Below the pieces are notes generated by a model. That model saw only the letters and a list, made by a program, of their open reading frames with translations, had not been told where the DNA came from and made no database searches. A stretch of 7,485 bases of DNA. It comes from Gemmatimonadota bacterium. GTDB lineage: Bacteria; Gemmatimonadota; Gemmatimonadetes; Gemmatimonadales; GWC2-71-9. Each line of letters begins with the position of its first letter. Within the stretch, counting starts at the first letter, position 1. This document shows positions 1 through 7,485 of the stretch, piece after piece. The DNA is taken from the NCBI GenBank assembly GCA_003220955.1, contig QHTW01000199.1:544-8028 (forward strand). The letters are read 5' to 3'. Position numbers and translations under genes: made by a program.

Positions 1-764
1 GGCGCCCCCGGCGCGCGGGCGGCAACCTCGAGCTCGCGCAGCGCCTGTTTCACCCGTCCCCCGTCCCGCGTCTCCCGTAACTGCGCTACGCGCTGCCGCT
101 GCGCCTCCGCGAGCTTCGAGTAATCGGGCGCGGGAATCGGCGGAATCGGCTCACCGGTGACGTACTCGTTCACGCCCACGACGACCTGCCCGCCCGCTTC
201 GATTTCGCGCTGCTGCTCATAGGCGCTGCGCGCGATTGCTTCCTGAAAGAAGCCGCGCTCGATGGCCTGTACCGACCCTCCCCCTACCTCGATTTCCTCC
301 ACCAACCGTCTCGCCCCGGCCTCAAGCTTGTCCGTGAGGGCCTCGAGGTACCAGCTACCCCCGAGCGGATCCACGACGTCCGGCACGCCGGTCTCGCTGG
401 CAAGGAGCTGCTGCGTCCGCAGCGCCAGGGTCGAGCTGAGCTCGGTGGGCAGCGCGAGGGCCTCATCGTAGGAGTTCGTGTGCAGGGACTGCGTCCCGCC
501 CAGTACTGCCGCCATCGCCTGAATGGCGACGCGCACGACGTTGTTGAGCGGCTGCTGCGCCGTGAGCGTCGCGCCGCCCGTCTGGGTATGGAAGCGGAGC
601 CGCGCCGCGGCATCGCTCGCGTTGTGCTTTTCCTTCATCAGGCGAGCCCACAGGCGCCGCGCCGCGCGGAACTTGGCAATTTCCTCGAACAGGTCGGTGT
701 AGGCGGCAAAGAAGAAGGAAAGGCGCGGCGCGAAATCCTCCACCGCGACTCCCGCGGCGCGCGC
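1..764 (-). CDS. mcmA: Methylmalonyl-CoA mutase catalytic subunit, C-terminal part (frameshifted, runs off window)
   Basis: This frame is open without a stop from 764 to the window edge and continues the mutase begun at 1440, but in a different reading frame. It carries the second half of the mutase TIM barrel. Seen are FAPRLSFFF (minus strand, about 710-740), KFRAARRLW (about 650-675), LRFHTQTGGATLTAQQP (about 545-600), VLGGTQSLHTNSYDEALALP, VVDPLGGSWYLEALTD and VVVGVNEYVTGE. All are hallmark family blocks in the usual order and spacing. The common FNAHND block reads FAAYTD here, a mild divergence. From family length I infer that only about 35-45 residues are cut off at the window edge. A separate small B12-binding subunit would then be needed, since two-subunit mutases of this type lack a fused B12 domain, but that gene is not visible. 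With no proper start of its own, this piece is unlikely to be a working protein alone. Confidence 0.9.
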
Positions 765-765
765 G

Positions 766-1436
<671 letters not shown>

Positions 1437-1440
<4 letters not shown>

Positions 1441-2462
1441 GGCTTTGCAAGCACCGCGCGGGCGAACGCCACATCCTGCTTGGAGCCAATGATCAGCGGC
1501 GTGCGTTGGTGCAGCTCCGACGGTTTGATGTCGAGGATGTCGCGCGCGCCATCGATCGCCGCACCGCCTGCTTGCTCGACGACGAACGCGAGCGGCGCGG
1601 CTTCGTACAGCAGCCGCAGCTTGCCGTGCGGCGAGATCGTATCGGCGGGGTAAAGGAAGACGCCGCCCGACATCAGGTTGCGATGAATGTCGGCGACGAG
1701 GGAGCCGATGTACCGCGCGTTCTTGGCTTCGACGCGGCCGCCATCGCCATTCTTGAATGCACCCACGACACGCTGGATGCCCGGCGCCCACTTGTTCCAG
1801 TGACTCTCGTTGACGCTGTAATAAGTGCCGATGTCGGGCGAGCGGATGTCGGGGTGCGACAACAGGAACTCGCCGATGGTGGGGTCGAGTGTGAAGCCGT
1901 GCACCCCCTGCCCCGTCGTGTACACCAGCATCGTGCTGGAACCATACAGGATGTAGCCGGCGGCGACTTGCGCGCGCCCTTTCTGGAGACAGTCGGCCAG
2001 CGTGCCCGGCCCCTTCTTCGTTGCGCTGCGCCGATGAATGGAAAAGATCGTGCCGATCGAGACGTTGACGCCGATGTTGGTGGAGCCGTCGAGCGGATCG
2101 TACATGAGCACGTACTTGCCGCCGCGCTGGTTCTCGCGCACTTGCACGGGGATCGGGTGCTCGTCTTCTTCCGACGCGACGACGCACACTCGCCCCGTGT
2201 GCTCGACGGCATGCCGCACCGTCTCGTTGGCGAACACGTCCAGCTTCTGCTGCACCTCGCCCTGGACATTGATCGCACCGACCTCGCCGAGGATATCGGT
2301 GAGGCCGGCGCGCCGCACCTGGCGGGAGATGATCTTCGCCGCCAGGCAGAGATCATACAGCAGGTTCGACAGCTCACCCGTGGCCTCGGGATGGAGCCGT
2401 TCCTGCTCCATGATGAACCGCTCAATCGTGATGACCGACGTCGGCGATTGCGAGCGTGCCAT
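1437..2462 (-). CDS. fbp: Class I fructose-1,6-bisphosphatase
   Basis: This 341-residue cytoplasmic enzyme hydrolyses fructose 1,6-bisphosphate to fructose 6-phosphate, the committed gluconeogenic step (also used in pentose and Calvin-type cycles). The class I family is unmistakable: EATGELSNLLYD (26-37), AAKIISRQVRRAGL (41-54), VQGEVQQKLDVFANE (66-80), the metal ligands in ASEEDE (96-101) and DPLDGSTN (122-129), AAGYILYGSSTMLVYTTG (167-184), RYIGSLVADIHRN (250-262), GKLRLLYEAAP (280-290) and EQAGG (296-300). Length is normal for the family (about 330-340) and no catalytic block is missing. I chose the ATG at 2460-2462 because the next Met (residue 18) would cut into the conserved ITIERFI segment, while longer versions add unrelated sequence from the comEC reading frame. 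This start overlaps comEC by 41 bases and no strong Shine-Dalgarno is visible, so translational coupling is likely. The stop overlaps the mutase ATG. Confidence 0.97.
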
Positions 2463-4626
2463 GACTCGAGACGGTGAATGTGATCGTGCCCCGCTGATCG
2501 GTCCGGAGCACGGTGACTCCGTGTCCTCGCAGCCGTGCGATCGCTTCGGGCGCGGGATGCCCGTAGCGGTTCTTCGCTCCCACGCTGATGACCGCCTCGG
2601 CCGGCCGCAGCTCATCGAGCCAGCGGTCCGATGTCGCGCCGCGGGACCCGTGATGTCCGACCTTCAACAACGTCACCCGGCCGACCTGCCCCGCAAGATG
2701 CGCCTCGGTCGGCATCCCCGCGTCGCCGGCGAAGAGCAAGCGCGCACCGCCGTAGCTAACGAGCAGCACGACCGACTCTTCGTTGATATCCGTCTGGCTC
2801 GCTACCCACGCCGAGTCCGGACTCAACACGTCGATCGTGACACCATCCACGTCGAGCCGATCGCCGCGGCGCGCGGGGCGCCACTCCGCCCCATCGCTCT
2901 CGACCGCACCGAGGAACCCCAGATATCCGACATCCGGCACCGGCTGGCCAGGCTCCAGCACATAGGCCGGATCGAACGCCTCGAGCACGGCCGGCAAGCC
3001 GCCGAAATGGTCGAGGTGCGCGTGCGTCGCGACGATCGCGGCCAGTTGGGTCGCGCCGTGACTCCGCAGAAACGGGACCACGACACGCCGGCCGGCATCA
3101 CCGCGTGGCCCGCGCGGCCCACCATCGATCAAGACCCAGCGCCCCGCCGGACTGCGCAACGCAATCGCGTCGCCCTGGCCGACGTCTAGGAAACTTACGG
3201 TCAAACACTGACAGTCTGAAAGACGGCGGAGGGCGCCGAAAGACGCCCAAAGCGCCGCAAGAGCAGCGACGAACGCGAGCCGCGCCGCGATGGTCCAACG
3301 CCGACGCGGCGAGTGCCAGAGCCACCAGGCGAGAACGAGGATTCCGAGCCACAGCGCGGCAGCCTGAGCGCCGGCGATCATGATGAAATGGCCGCCGGGC
3401 AGCGCCGCCGCCGCCTTTGCCACCACGTCGAGCAGCGCGAGACACAAGCCCGCACCAGCAGCCAACCAGCTGGATGACAGCAGCAGCGCGACCATGAGGC
3501 CGGGCACCGCGAGCCCCGCCAGCGGAATGGCGGCGAGGTTCGCCAGGACGCCGATCGGGGCGACGGTACCGAATGCGTAGGCGGAAATCGGAGCGGTGAG
3601 GAGCGTCGCCGCCGCCGCCGGAGCCATCGCGCGCACCAGCTTGGCGTGACGCTCGGTCGCCCGGCCTGCCCAGATCACCGCCGCCACAGCCGCCACGGAC
3701 AACCACGCGCCGACGGACTGTACGGACCAGGGATCGCCGAGCATCACGCACAGCGCCGCGAGTGCAACGATCCCCCTGGGCGCAACAACGCGCTGCCGCA
3801 ACTGCCCGATATCCAGCAGCGCCAGCATCGCCGCCGAGCGCGTCGCGGGCGCGGGAAAGCCCAGCAGCCAGACGTACCCGAGCATCACCGTGGTGCCCGC
3901 GAAGAATCGGGCGCGGGTGCCAAGCCGCAGTCGCTTGAGGAGAACGCTGAGCCAAGCCGCGAAGAAGCCGACGTGCAGACCCGAGATCGATAGGAGATGC
4001 GCGAGTCCCGACCGCGTGTAGCGCTCGCGTAGCTCGGCATCGAGCTCAGCCCGGCGCGCGATCACCAGAGCGTCGACGAGCGGCGCGCGGCTGCCGAACA
4101 GCCGGCGGCTACGTTCGGCGATCCGATCGCGGAGCGCGCCGCGGCCGCGCGGCACCGCGTCGATCTCTCGCACACGCCGGGCGACGAGGATCCCGCCTCT
4201 TGCGTCAGGGAGGAAGCGGCCGGCGACAACCCACGTGGTGCCGCCGTTGGCGGGATGGCCATCCGGCCAACGCATGGCAAGCGAGCCGCGACAGCTGGCC
4301 CCGTGCACGGTCGCATCGGCGATGCCGCCGCGCGCCGGAACGGGATCGGTGAGCTGGACGATCGCCGCGCGCGTGTCGGGCTTCAGCGAGCCGAGGCTAG
4401 TCCACTGCCCCGCGCACGACGCCCGCCGTTCGCGCAGCGCGGCGTCGCCCCATAGCACGCCGGCCACCAGCATGACGCCGAGCGCTGCGCCGAGCGGCGC
4501 TCGGCGCCACAGCAGCGCCGCTCCGCCCAACACGAGCAGCGCGGTTATGCGCAGTTCCGCGCCCTGGAGTGCCGCCGCCAATCCGGCGGCGAAAGCAATG
4601 GTGAGATAGAGGATCGGCGGGCGCAC
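2422..4626 (-). CDS. comEC: ComEC/Rec2 family DNA internalization channel
   Basis: This 734-residue inner-membrane protein forms the channel that passes transforming DNA as single strands into the cytoplasm. It has the full three-part ComEC layout. Hydrophobic helices (about 1-60) lead into a soluble N-terminal OB-like domain (about 65-160). The Competence membrane domain (about 180-465) follows, with the signature SGLAHLLSISGLHVG at 206-220. Last comes a metallo-beta-lactamase-like domain (about 474-734). Its metal and catalytic motifs are intact: DVGQGDA (481-487), THAHLDH (534-540), AGDA (633-636), KVGHHGS (655-661) and YGHP (688-691). In studied relatives this domain is linked to degrading the non-transported strand. 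Cys71 and Cys112 in the N-terminal domain may form a disulfide. Translation probably begins at GTG 4624-4626, which leads straight into the first membrane segment. It lies 12 bases after the ComFB-family gene and overlaps fbp. Pilus and ComEA genes, also needed for uptake, are not in this window. Confidence 0.96.
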   Translation of the reverse strand: MRPPILYLTIAFAAGLAAALQGAELRITALLVLGGAALLWRRAPLGAALGVMLVAGVLWGDAALRERRASCAGQWTSLGSLKPDTRAAIVQLTDPVPARGGIADATVHGASCRGSLAMRWPDGHPANGGTTWVVAGRFLPDARGGILVARRVREIDAVPRGRGALRDRIAERSRRLFGSRAPLVDALVIARRAELDAELRERYTRSGLAHLLSISGLHVGFFAAWLSVLLKRLRLGTRARFFAGTTVMLGYVWLLGFPAPATRSAAMLALLDIGQLRQRVVAPRGIVALAALCVMLGDPWSVQSVGAWLSVAAVAAVIWAGRATERHAKLVRAMAPAAAATLLTAPISAYAFGTVAPIGVLANLAAIPLAGLAVPGLMVALLLSSSWLAAGAGLCLALLDVVAKAAAALPGGHFIMIAGAQAAALWLGILVLAWWLWHSPRRRWTIAARLAFVAALAALWASFGALRRLSDCQCLTVSFLDVGQGDAIALRSPAGRWVLIDGGPRGPRGDAGRRVVVPFLRSHGATQLAAIVATHAHLDHFGGLPAVLEAFDPAYVLEPGQPVPDVGYLGFLGAVESDGAEWRPARRGDRLDVDGVTIDVLSPDSAWVASQTDINEESVVLLVSYGGARLLFAGDAGMPTEAHLAGQVGRVTLLKVGHHGSRGATSDRWLDELRPAEAVISVGAKNRYGHPAPEAIARLRGHGVTVLRTDQRGTITFTVSSHGTLAIADVGHHD

Positions 4627-4638
4627 CGCCGGCCTAGA

Positions 4639-4923
4639 CTACAGCTGCGTGGGTTTTGCTCCGCAGCGGGGGGCGAGCGCGACCTTGCGAATGCCTTCCA
4701 CGAGCGCGACGTCCAGCTTGGCCTTCTCCTGATCGCTTCCCAGCGACAGCTCGGTCAGGATTTCGCCCTGGCGCGTCGACACGTAGTGGGGACTGAGGCG
4801 ATTGAGGGCATAGACGAGGACGTCGCTCCGGCAGATGTCGCAGCCGCAGAATTTCGGAAACGCCGCGCGCAGGCTCTGGTATTCTCGCTGCACGACTTCC
4901 AGCGCCACGTTCGTTACCGCCAC
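4639..4923 (-). CDS. comFB: ComFB-family small protein
   Basis: This 94-residue soluble protein resembles the late-competence ComFB family. It opens with a helical stretch, VALEVVQREYQSLRAAFP (6-23). Next comes the cysteine motif CGCDICRSDV (26-35), then the diagnostic VYALNRLSPHYVSTRQGE (37-54). Four cysteines (26, 28, 31, 87) could bind zinc, as reported for Bacillus ComFB. Bacillus ComFB has no clear role in transformation, while some cyanobacterial ComFB-type proteins have been described as cyclic-dinucleotide receptors. A regulatory or sensing role here is therefore inference. I prefer GTG at 4921-4923 because a GAGGAG lies 11 bases upstream; GTG at residue 6 is the alternative. The gene overlaps the miaB end by 10 bases and precedes comEC by 12, which makes a shared link to DNA uptake attractive. 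Confidence 0.8.
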   Translation of the reverse strand: MAVTNVALEVVQREYQSLRAAFPKFCGCDICRSDVLVYALNRLSPHYVSTRQGEILTELSLGSDQEKAKLDVALVEGIRKVALAPRCGAKPTQL

Positions 4924-6209
4924 GCGGTGACGAGCTCCTCGGGCTCTTTCTCCAGCGGCCAGGCCGTGAACGTCGATCCGGTGGTGCCGGTGAACCGCAC
5001 GCGCCGGTACGTCCCGATCCAGTCGGCAGGTCCCTCCAGCAGCGCGATCTTGTTCGTCCGCGTACGCGCCTGCAACAGATCGCCGCGCTTCGCCGGTCCT
5101 TCGACCAGCACCTCGTGTGACGTGCCCACCAGCCCCATGTTCTTCCGCTTCGCCACGCGGCGGACCACCTCGATGAGCCGCCCGATCCGCTCAGTCTTGA
5201 GCTCCTCGGGGACGTGATCCTTGATCTTGACCGCGGGCGTGGCCTCGCGGACCGAGTACTTGAAGGTGTACGCGTCGTCGAATGCGACGTGCTCGACCAG
5301 CGACAAAGTCTCCTGGAAATCGTCTTCCGATTCGCCGGGGAAGCCGACGATGATGTCGGTCGAGAGCGCGAGACCCGGCATCGCGGCGCGCAACGCTGCC
5401 ACGACGTCGAGGTACTGCTGCCGGTCGTAGCGCCGCAGCATCCGCTTGAGGGTGCGCGAGCTGCCGCTTTGGACGGGAAGATGCACGTACTCGCAGACGG
5501 CGGGTGTTTCCGCCATCGCCGTGAGCGAGGTGAAGCGCAGCCGGCGAATGCCGTCCACGGCGCCCACGGCGCGCAGCAGATCGGCGAAGTCATGCTCGCC
5601 GTCGTGATAACTGTTGACTGTCTGCCCAAGGAGCGTGACCTCGCTCGTACCGCCGTCGGCCAACCGGGCGACTTCGCCCACCACGTCGGCCAACTTGCGG
5701 CTCCGCTCGGGCCCGCGCGTCATCGGAACGATGCAGAAGGTGCACCGATAATCGCAGCCGCGCTGCACGGTCACGAACGCCGAGGTCGGGTTGTCACGCG
5801 CCGGTGGGACATCCTCGTAGTGCTCCCATTGCTTGAACGTGACCTCGGTGGCGCGCTGGCCATCGCGTGCGCGCGCGATCAGCTCGGGCAGCGCCCGGTA
5901 GCCGTCCGGCCCGATCACGAGATCCACCTGCGGCACGCGCTCGAGGAGCTTGGGACCGAGTCGTTGGGCCATGCAGCCGACTACGCCCATGACGTCACCG
6001 GGCCGCTTGTAGCGCTTCAGCTCACCCATGCGGCCCAACACGCGCTGCTCGGCGTGATCGCGCACCGCGCAGGTGTTGACGAGCAGGACATCCGCAGCGG
6101 CCGGGTCTTCGGTCCGCACGTATCCCTCGCGTCCCAGGACGCCGAACATCAGCTCGGAATCCGAGACGTTCATCTGGCAGCCGTAGGTCTCGATGTATAC
6201 GGTGCGCAT
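4914..6209 (-). CDS. miaB: tRNA-2-methylthio-N6-dimethylallyladenosine synthase MiaB
   Basis: This radical-SAM methylthiotransferase converts i6A37 to ms2i6A37 in tRNAs reading codons that begin with U, which stabilises codon-anticodon pairing. The protein is 431 residues. The N-terminal UPF0004 domain holds three iron-sulfur ligands, Cys11 (YGCQMN), Cys47 (NTCAVRD) and Cys79 (VGCMAQ). The radical-SAM centre has the CxxxCxxC motif at Cys152/156/159 (RGCDYRCTFC). VHLPVQSGS (242-250) and STDIIVGFPGE (283-293) follow. A C-terminal TRAM domain lies at about 360-420. MiaB rather than MtaB is supported by YGCQMN, by the arrangement around the cluster and by the separate clear MtaB just upstream. 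One oddity is that RFTS (225-228) runs straight into LTAMAETP, lacking about ten residues, including the usual (S/P)HP element. I chose ATG 6207-6209, two bases after the mtaB stop, with GAGGTGA upstream. Extending to 6251 would only translate the end of mtaB in another frame. Confidence 0.95.
   Translation of the reverse strand: MRTVYIETYGCQMNVSDSELMFGVLGREGYVRTEDPAAADVLLVNTCAVRDHAEQRVLGRMGELKRYKRPGDVMGVVGCMAQRLGPKLLERVPQVDLVIGPDGYRALPELIARARDGQRATEVTFKQWEHYEDVPPARDNPTSAFVTVQRGCDYRCTFCIVPMTRGPERSRKLADVVGEVARLADGGTSEVTLLGQTVNSYHDGEHDFADLLRAVGAVDGIRRLRFTSLTAMAETPAVCEYVHLPVQSGSSRTLKRMLRRYDRQQYLDVVAALRAAMPGLALSTDIIVGFPGESEDDFQETLSLVEHVAFDDAYTFKYSVREATPAVKIKDHVPEELKTERIGRLIEVVRRVAKRKNMGLVGTSHEVLVEGPAKRGDLLQARTRTNKIALLEGPADWIGTYRRVRFTGTTGSTFTAWPLEKEPEELVTAWR
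4935..4940 (-). promoter_or_regulatory. Probable ribosome binding site of the ComFB-family gene
   Basis: The minus strand reads GAGGAG here, inside the last codons of miaB and 11 bases before the GTG at 4921-4923. It supports that non-ATG start. The same bases encode Glu-Glu in miaB, so part of the match could be chance. Confidence 0.45.
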
Positions 6210-6211
6210 CG

Positions 6212-7216
6212 CTAGTTGACGGTCACCTCGAACCGGGGACGTCCGTCCCACTGGTCCGTATCAAGATAGACGCTCAGATAATCTTCCGTCATGACCTCCA
6301 GGCGGCCCTGCTGGCGGCCGGAGACCACACCGTCCGCTGTCTGGCCTCGGCGGTGCGCACGATACTCGGCCGCCTTGGCCTGCCCAAGCTCGCGAAGCTC
6401 GCGGGCGCGGTCGCGAATGACCACCGGCGGCAGTTGGCCAGGAAGCCGTGCCGCCGCTGCGTCGGGACGAACCGAAAACGGAAAGACGTGCAAATACGTG
6501 AACGGCAAGGCGCGAAGCAGGGCAATTGAGGCGCTGTGGTCCTCGTCCGTCTCTCCGGGGAAGCCCGCGATGACATCGGCCCCCAAACCGAGAATCGGCA
6601 ACCGTTCCGCCAGCCATTCGATTCGCGCCTGATACGACTCGGCCGTGTACCAGTGTCGCCCCATGCGCTTGAGGACGCGGTTGGAGCCCGACTGCAACGG
6701 GGCGTGCAGATGCGCGGCGAGATGACGCGGCGCCTCGATGAGCAGGCCCGCGAGTGTGTCGTCGACTTCGGTGGCTTCCACACTCGAGAGCCGGAAGCGC
6801 ACGGAGGGGACGGCCGCGATGAGGGATTCCAGGAGCTCGCCGAGCGACGGGGTTCGGGCTTCCCGACCGTAGGTTCCGATGTGCACACCCGTGAGCACGA
6901 TCTCGGCGTGGTGCTCCGCCAAGGCGCGTGCTTCCTCTATAAGGTCGTCGACCGGCCGCGACCGGTTTGCGCCGCGGGCCAGCGTCGTTGCACAAAAGGT
7001 GCAATGCTCGTCGCAGCCGTCCTGGATCTTCAATAACGCACGGGATTTGGTACCAGCAGGTCGGGGCGCAGCATGCAGCGCCCGTACCTCGACCCCCGCC
7101 GCCCGCAGCACCTCCGCCGGCTCTGCATTCGCCACCACCGCGTGCACCGACGGCAACGCGGCGATCGAGCCATCATCGAGCGCCGCGGCGCATCCCATGA
7201 CGATCGTGTCGCACAA
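6212..7216 (-). CDS. mtaB: tRNA t6A37 methylthiotransferase MtaB, C-terminal part (after frameshift)
   Basis: This is the main body of the radical-SAM enzyme that turns t6A37 into ms2t6A37 in tRNAs reading ANN codons. Homology to MtaB starts at about 7207 (TIVMGCAAALDD), although the open frame can be read from TTG at 7214-7216. It holds the third N-terminal cluster cysteine (MGC, 7-9), the radical-SAM motif DGCDEHCTFC (66-75, Cys68/72/75), EIVLTGVHIGTYG, RLSSVEATEVDD, HLHAPLQSGS, RMGRHWYT, GADVIAGFPGE and FTYLHVFPFSVRP. A TRAM-like tail ends in MTEDYLSVYLDTDQ. LSSVEATE and YLHVFPFS are typical of MtaB rather than MiaB or RimO. The upstream part of the gene is in another frame. Restart at ATG 7196-7198 is conceivable, but the product would lack two of the three auxiliary-cluster cysteines and would probably be inactive. 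Confidence 0.92.
   Translation of the reverse strand: MCDTIVMGCAAALDDGSIAALPSVHAVVANAEPAEVLRAAGVEVRALHAAPRPAGTKSRALLKIQDGCDEHCTFCATTLARGANRSRPVDDLIEEARALAEHHAEIVLTGVHIGTYGREARTPSLGELLESLIAAVPSVRFRLSSVEATEVDDTLAGLLIEAPRHLAAHLHAPLQSGSNRVLKRMGRHWYTAESYQARIEWLAERLPILGLGADVIAGFPGETDEDHSASIALLRALPFTYLHVFPFSVRPDAAAARLPGQLPPVVIRDRARELRELGQAKAAEYRAHRRGQTADGVVSGRQQGRLEVMTEDYLSVYLDTDQWDGRPRFEVTVN
6223..6229 (-). promoter_or_regulatory. Probable ribosome binding site of miaB
   Basis: The minus strand reads GAGGTGA within the last codons of mtaB, 13 bases before the miaB ATG at 6207-6209. Spacing is slightly long, but it is the best purine-rich match and favours this start over upstream extensions. Confidence 0.4.
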
Positions 7217-7391
7217 AGCGGCGCAGCTTGACTTCGCTTTCGTGCGTCACAGTGCAGGAATTCACGACGGCCAGATCAGCCAGGGCAGGATCATCGACGA
7301 CGACGGCACCATTCGCATCGAAGGCCTGGCGCACCCGCTCGGTGTCGTACTGGTTGGCCTTGCAGCCGAAGGTGTGGAAGTAGACCCTCAC
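7173..7391 (-). CDS. mtaB: tRNA t6A37 methylthiotransferase MtaB, N-terminal part (before frameshift)
   Basis: This frame encodes the start of MtaB: VYFHTFGCKANQYDTERVRQ (3-22), with first cluster cysteine Cys10, and AVVNSCTVTHESEVKLRR (41-58), with second cluster cysteine Cys46. Family similarity stops at about residue 61 (FVR, codon 7209-7211). The remaining dozen codons to TGA at 7173-7175 are out-of-frame sequence from the next part of the gene. The start is GTG 7389-7391, whose last two bases form the upstream gene's TGA (GTGA overlap), so translation is probably coupled; no strong Shine-Dalgarno is visible. Joined with the downstream part, the gene would be about 400 residues, slightly short of the family norm, consistent with a small deletion at the join. 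Confidence 0.88.
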   Translation of the reverse strand: MRVYFHTFGCKANQYDTERVRQAFDANGAVVVDDPALADLAVVNSCTVTHESEVKLRRFVRHDRHGMRRGAR

Positions 7392-7485
7392 GGCCGTACG
7401 GTGAGGCCGACCAGGAACGTCCAGACCCGCTCGGTCAGCCCCGTCCCTTTGCGCTCGAGACGCTCGAGACCGATGTCGAGCCGGC
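7388..7485 (-). CDS. C-terminal end of an unrecognised upstream protein (partial)
   Basis: Only the last 31 codons are in the window, ending at TGA 7388-7390, which overlaps the mtaB GTG. The tail ends TERVWTFLVGLTVRP, alternating polar and apolar residues in a way that would suit a final beta strand, perhaps of an outer-membrane barrel, but I do not recognise the family. The frame is supported by the exact stop/start overlap and by the absence of stops. A 9-base tandem duplication lies within it. Confidence 0.6.
   Translation of the reverse strand, partial: RLDIGLERLERKGTGLTERVWTFLVGLTVRP
7453..7470. repeat. Two perfect 9-bp tandem copies
   Basis: GCTCGAGAC occurs twice head to tail at 7453-7461 and 7462-7470. 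On the minus strand this encodes a repeated Leu-Glu-Arg in the upstream gene. It is too short to be more than a small in-frame duplication or chance. Confidence 0.5.

Noticed and set aside
284..651. Minus-strand open frames inside the mutase C-terminal part
   Set aside because: The correct frame here is the uninterrupted one with LRFHTQTGG and SLHTNSYDEALALP; these are shadows.
2463..2615. Longer fbp start at 2615
   Set aside because: The added residues are unlike any phosphatase N-terminus and are the comEC 3' end read in another frame.
2038..3189. Long plus-strand open frame of 383 codons
   Set aside because: It lies antisense to fbp and comEC, both certain by motif, and its sequence is arginine/proline/serine-rich with no recognisable domain; typical of GC-rich shadow frames.
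4634..5629. Minus-strand open frame of 331 codons
   Set aside because: It is an Arg/Ser-rich alternative frame of miaB and the ComFB-family gene, which carry the real motifs.
5214..6215. Plus-strand open frame of 333 codons
   Set aside because: It is antisense to the whole of miaB, rich in Arg, His and Asp and without domain signals; explained by codon bias of miaB.
6210..6251. Longer miaB start at 6251
   Set aside because: MRTVYIETYGCQMN at 6209 is the normal family start; the extension overlaps the mtaB end and adds unrelated residues.

Overview
This is a GC-rich bacterial chromosome segment (roughly two thirds G+C by eye) in which every recognisable gene lies on the minus strand. The genes are so tightly packed that no gap exceeds about 12 bases. 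Read in transcription order, from high to low coordinates, they are: the tail of an unrecognised upstream gene (7388-7485), mtaB (6212-7391, broken), miaB (4914-6209), a ComFB-family gene (4639-4923), comEC (2422-4626), fbp (1437-2462), and the catalytic domain of a methylmalonyl-CoA mutase (1440 down to the window edge, broken). Junctions are stop/start overlaps (GTGA, ATGA), a 2-base gap, a 10-base overlap, a 12-base gap and a 41-base overlap. This looks like one translationally coupled operon with its promoter outside the window. No stretch over 300 bases is without a gene, and I see no tRNA, rRNA, CRISPR, mobile element, riboswitch or convincing terminator.

The functional mix is housekeeping: two tRNA methylthiotransferases for position A37, a DNA-uptake channel beside a small ComFB-type regulator, a gluconeogenic fructose-1,6-bisphosphatase, and a B12-dependent mutase of propionate and branched-chain metabolism. 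The organism is probably a GC-rich environmental bacterium. The gene set and protein style remind me of Gemmatimonadota, but that is a guess from memory and not something the sequence proves.

The most notable feature is a set of apparent small deletions. The mutase is frameshifted at 766-769, with about 8 bases missing against the family. mtaB is frameshifted at about 7208-7211, with roughly 26-29 bases missing. miaB has lost about ten residues in frame at 5525/5526, removing the segment that normally follows RFTS. Coding potential continues cleanly on both sides of each lesion, and fbp, comEC and comFB look whole. The lesions are either assembly or sequencing errors, possibly at small hairpins, or very recent decay. 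I do not see a credible new biological system. The two points of real biological interest are the lesions and the comFB-comEC pairing.
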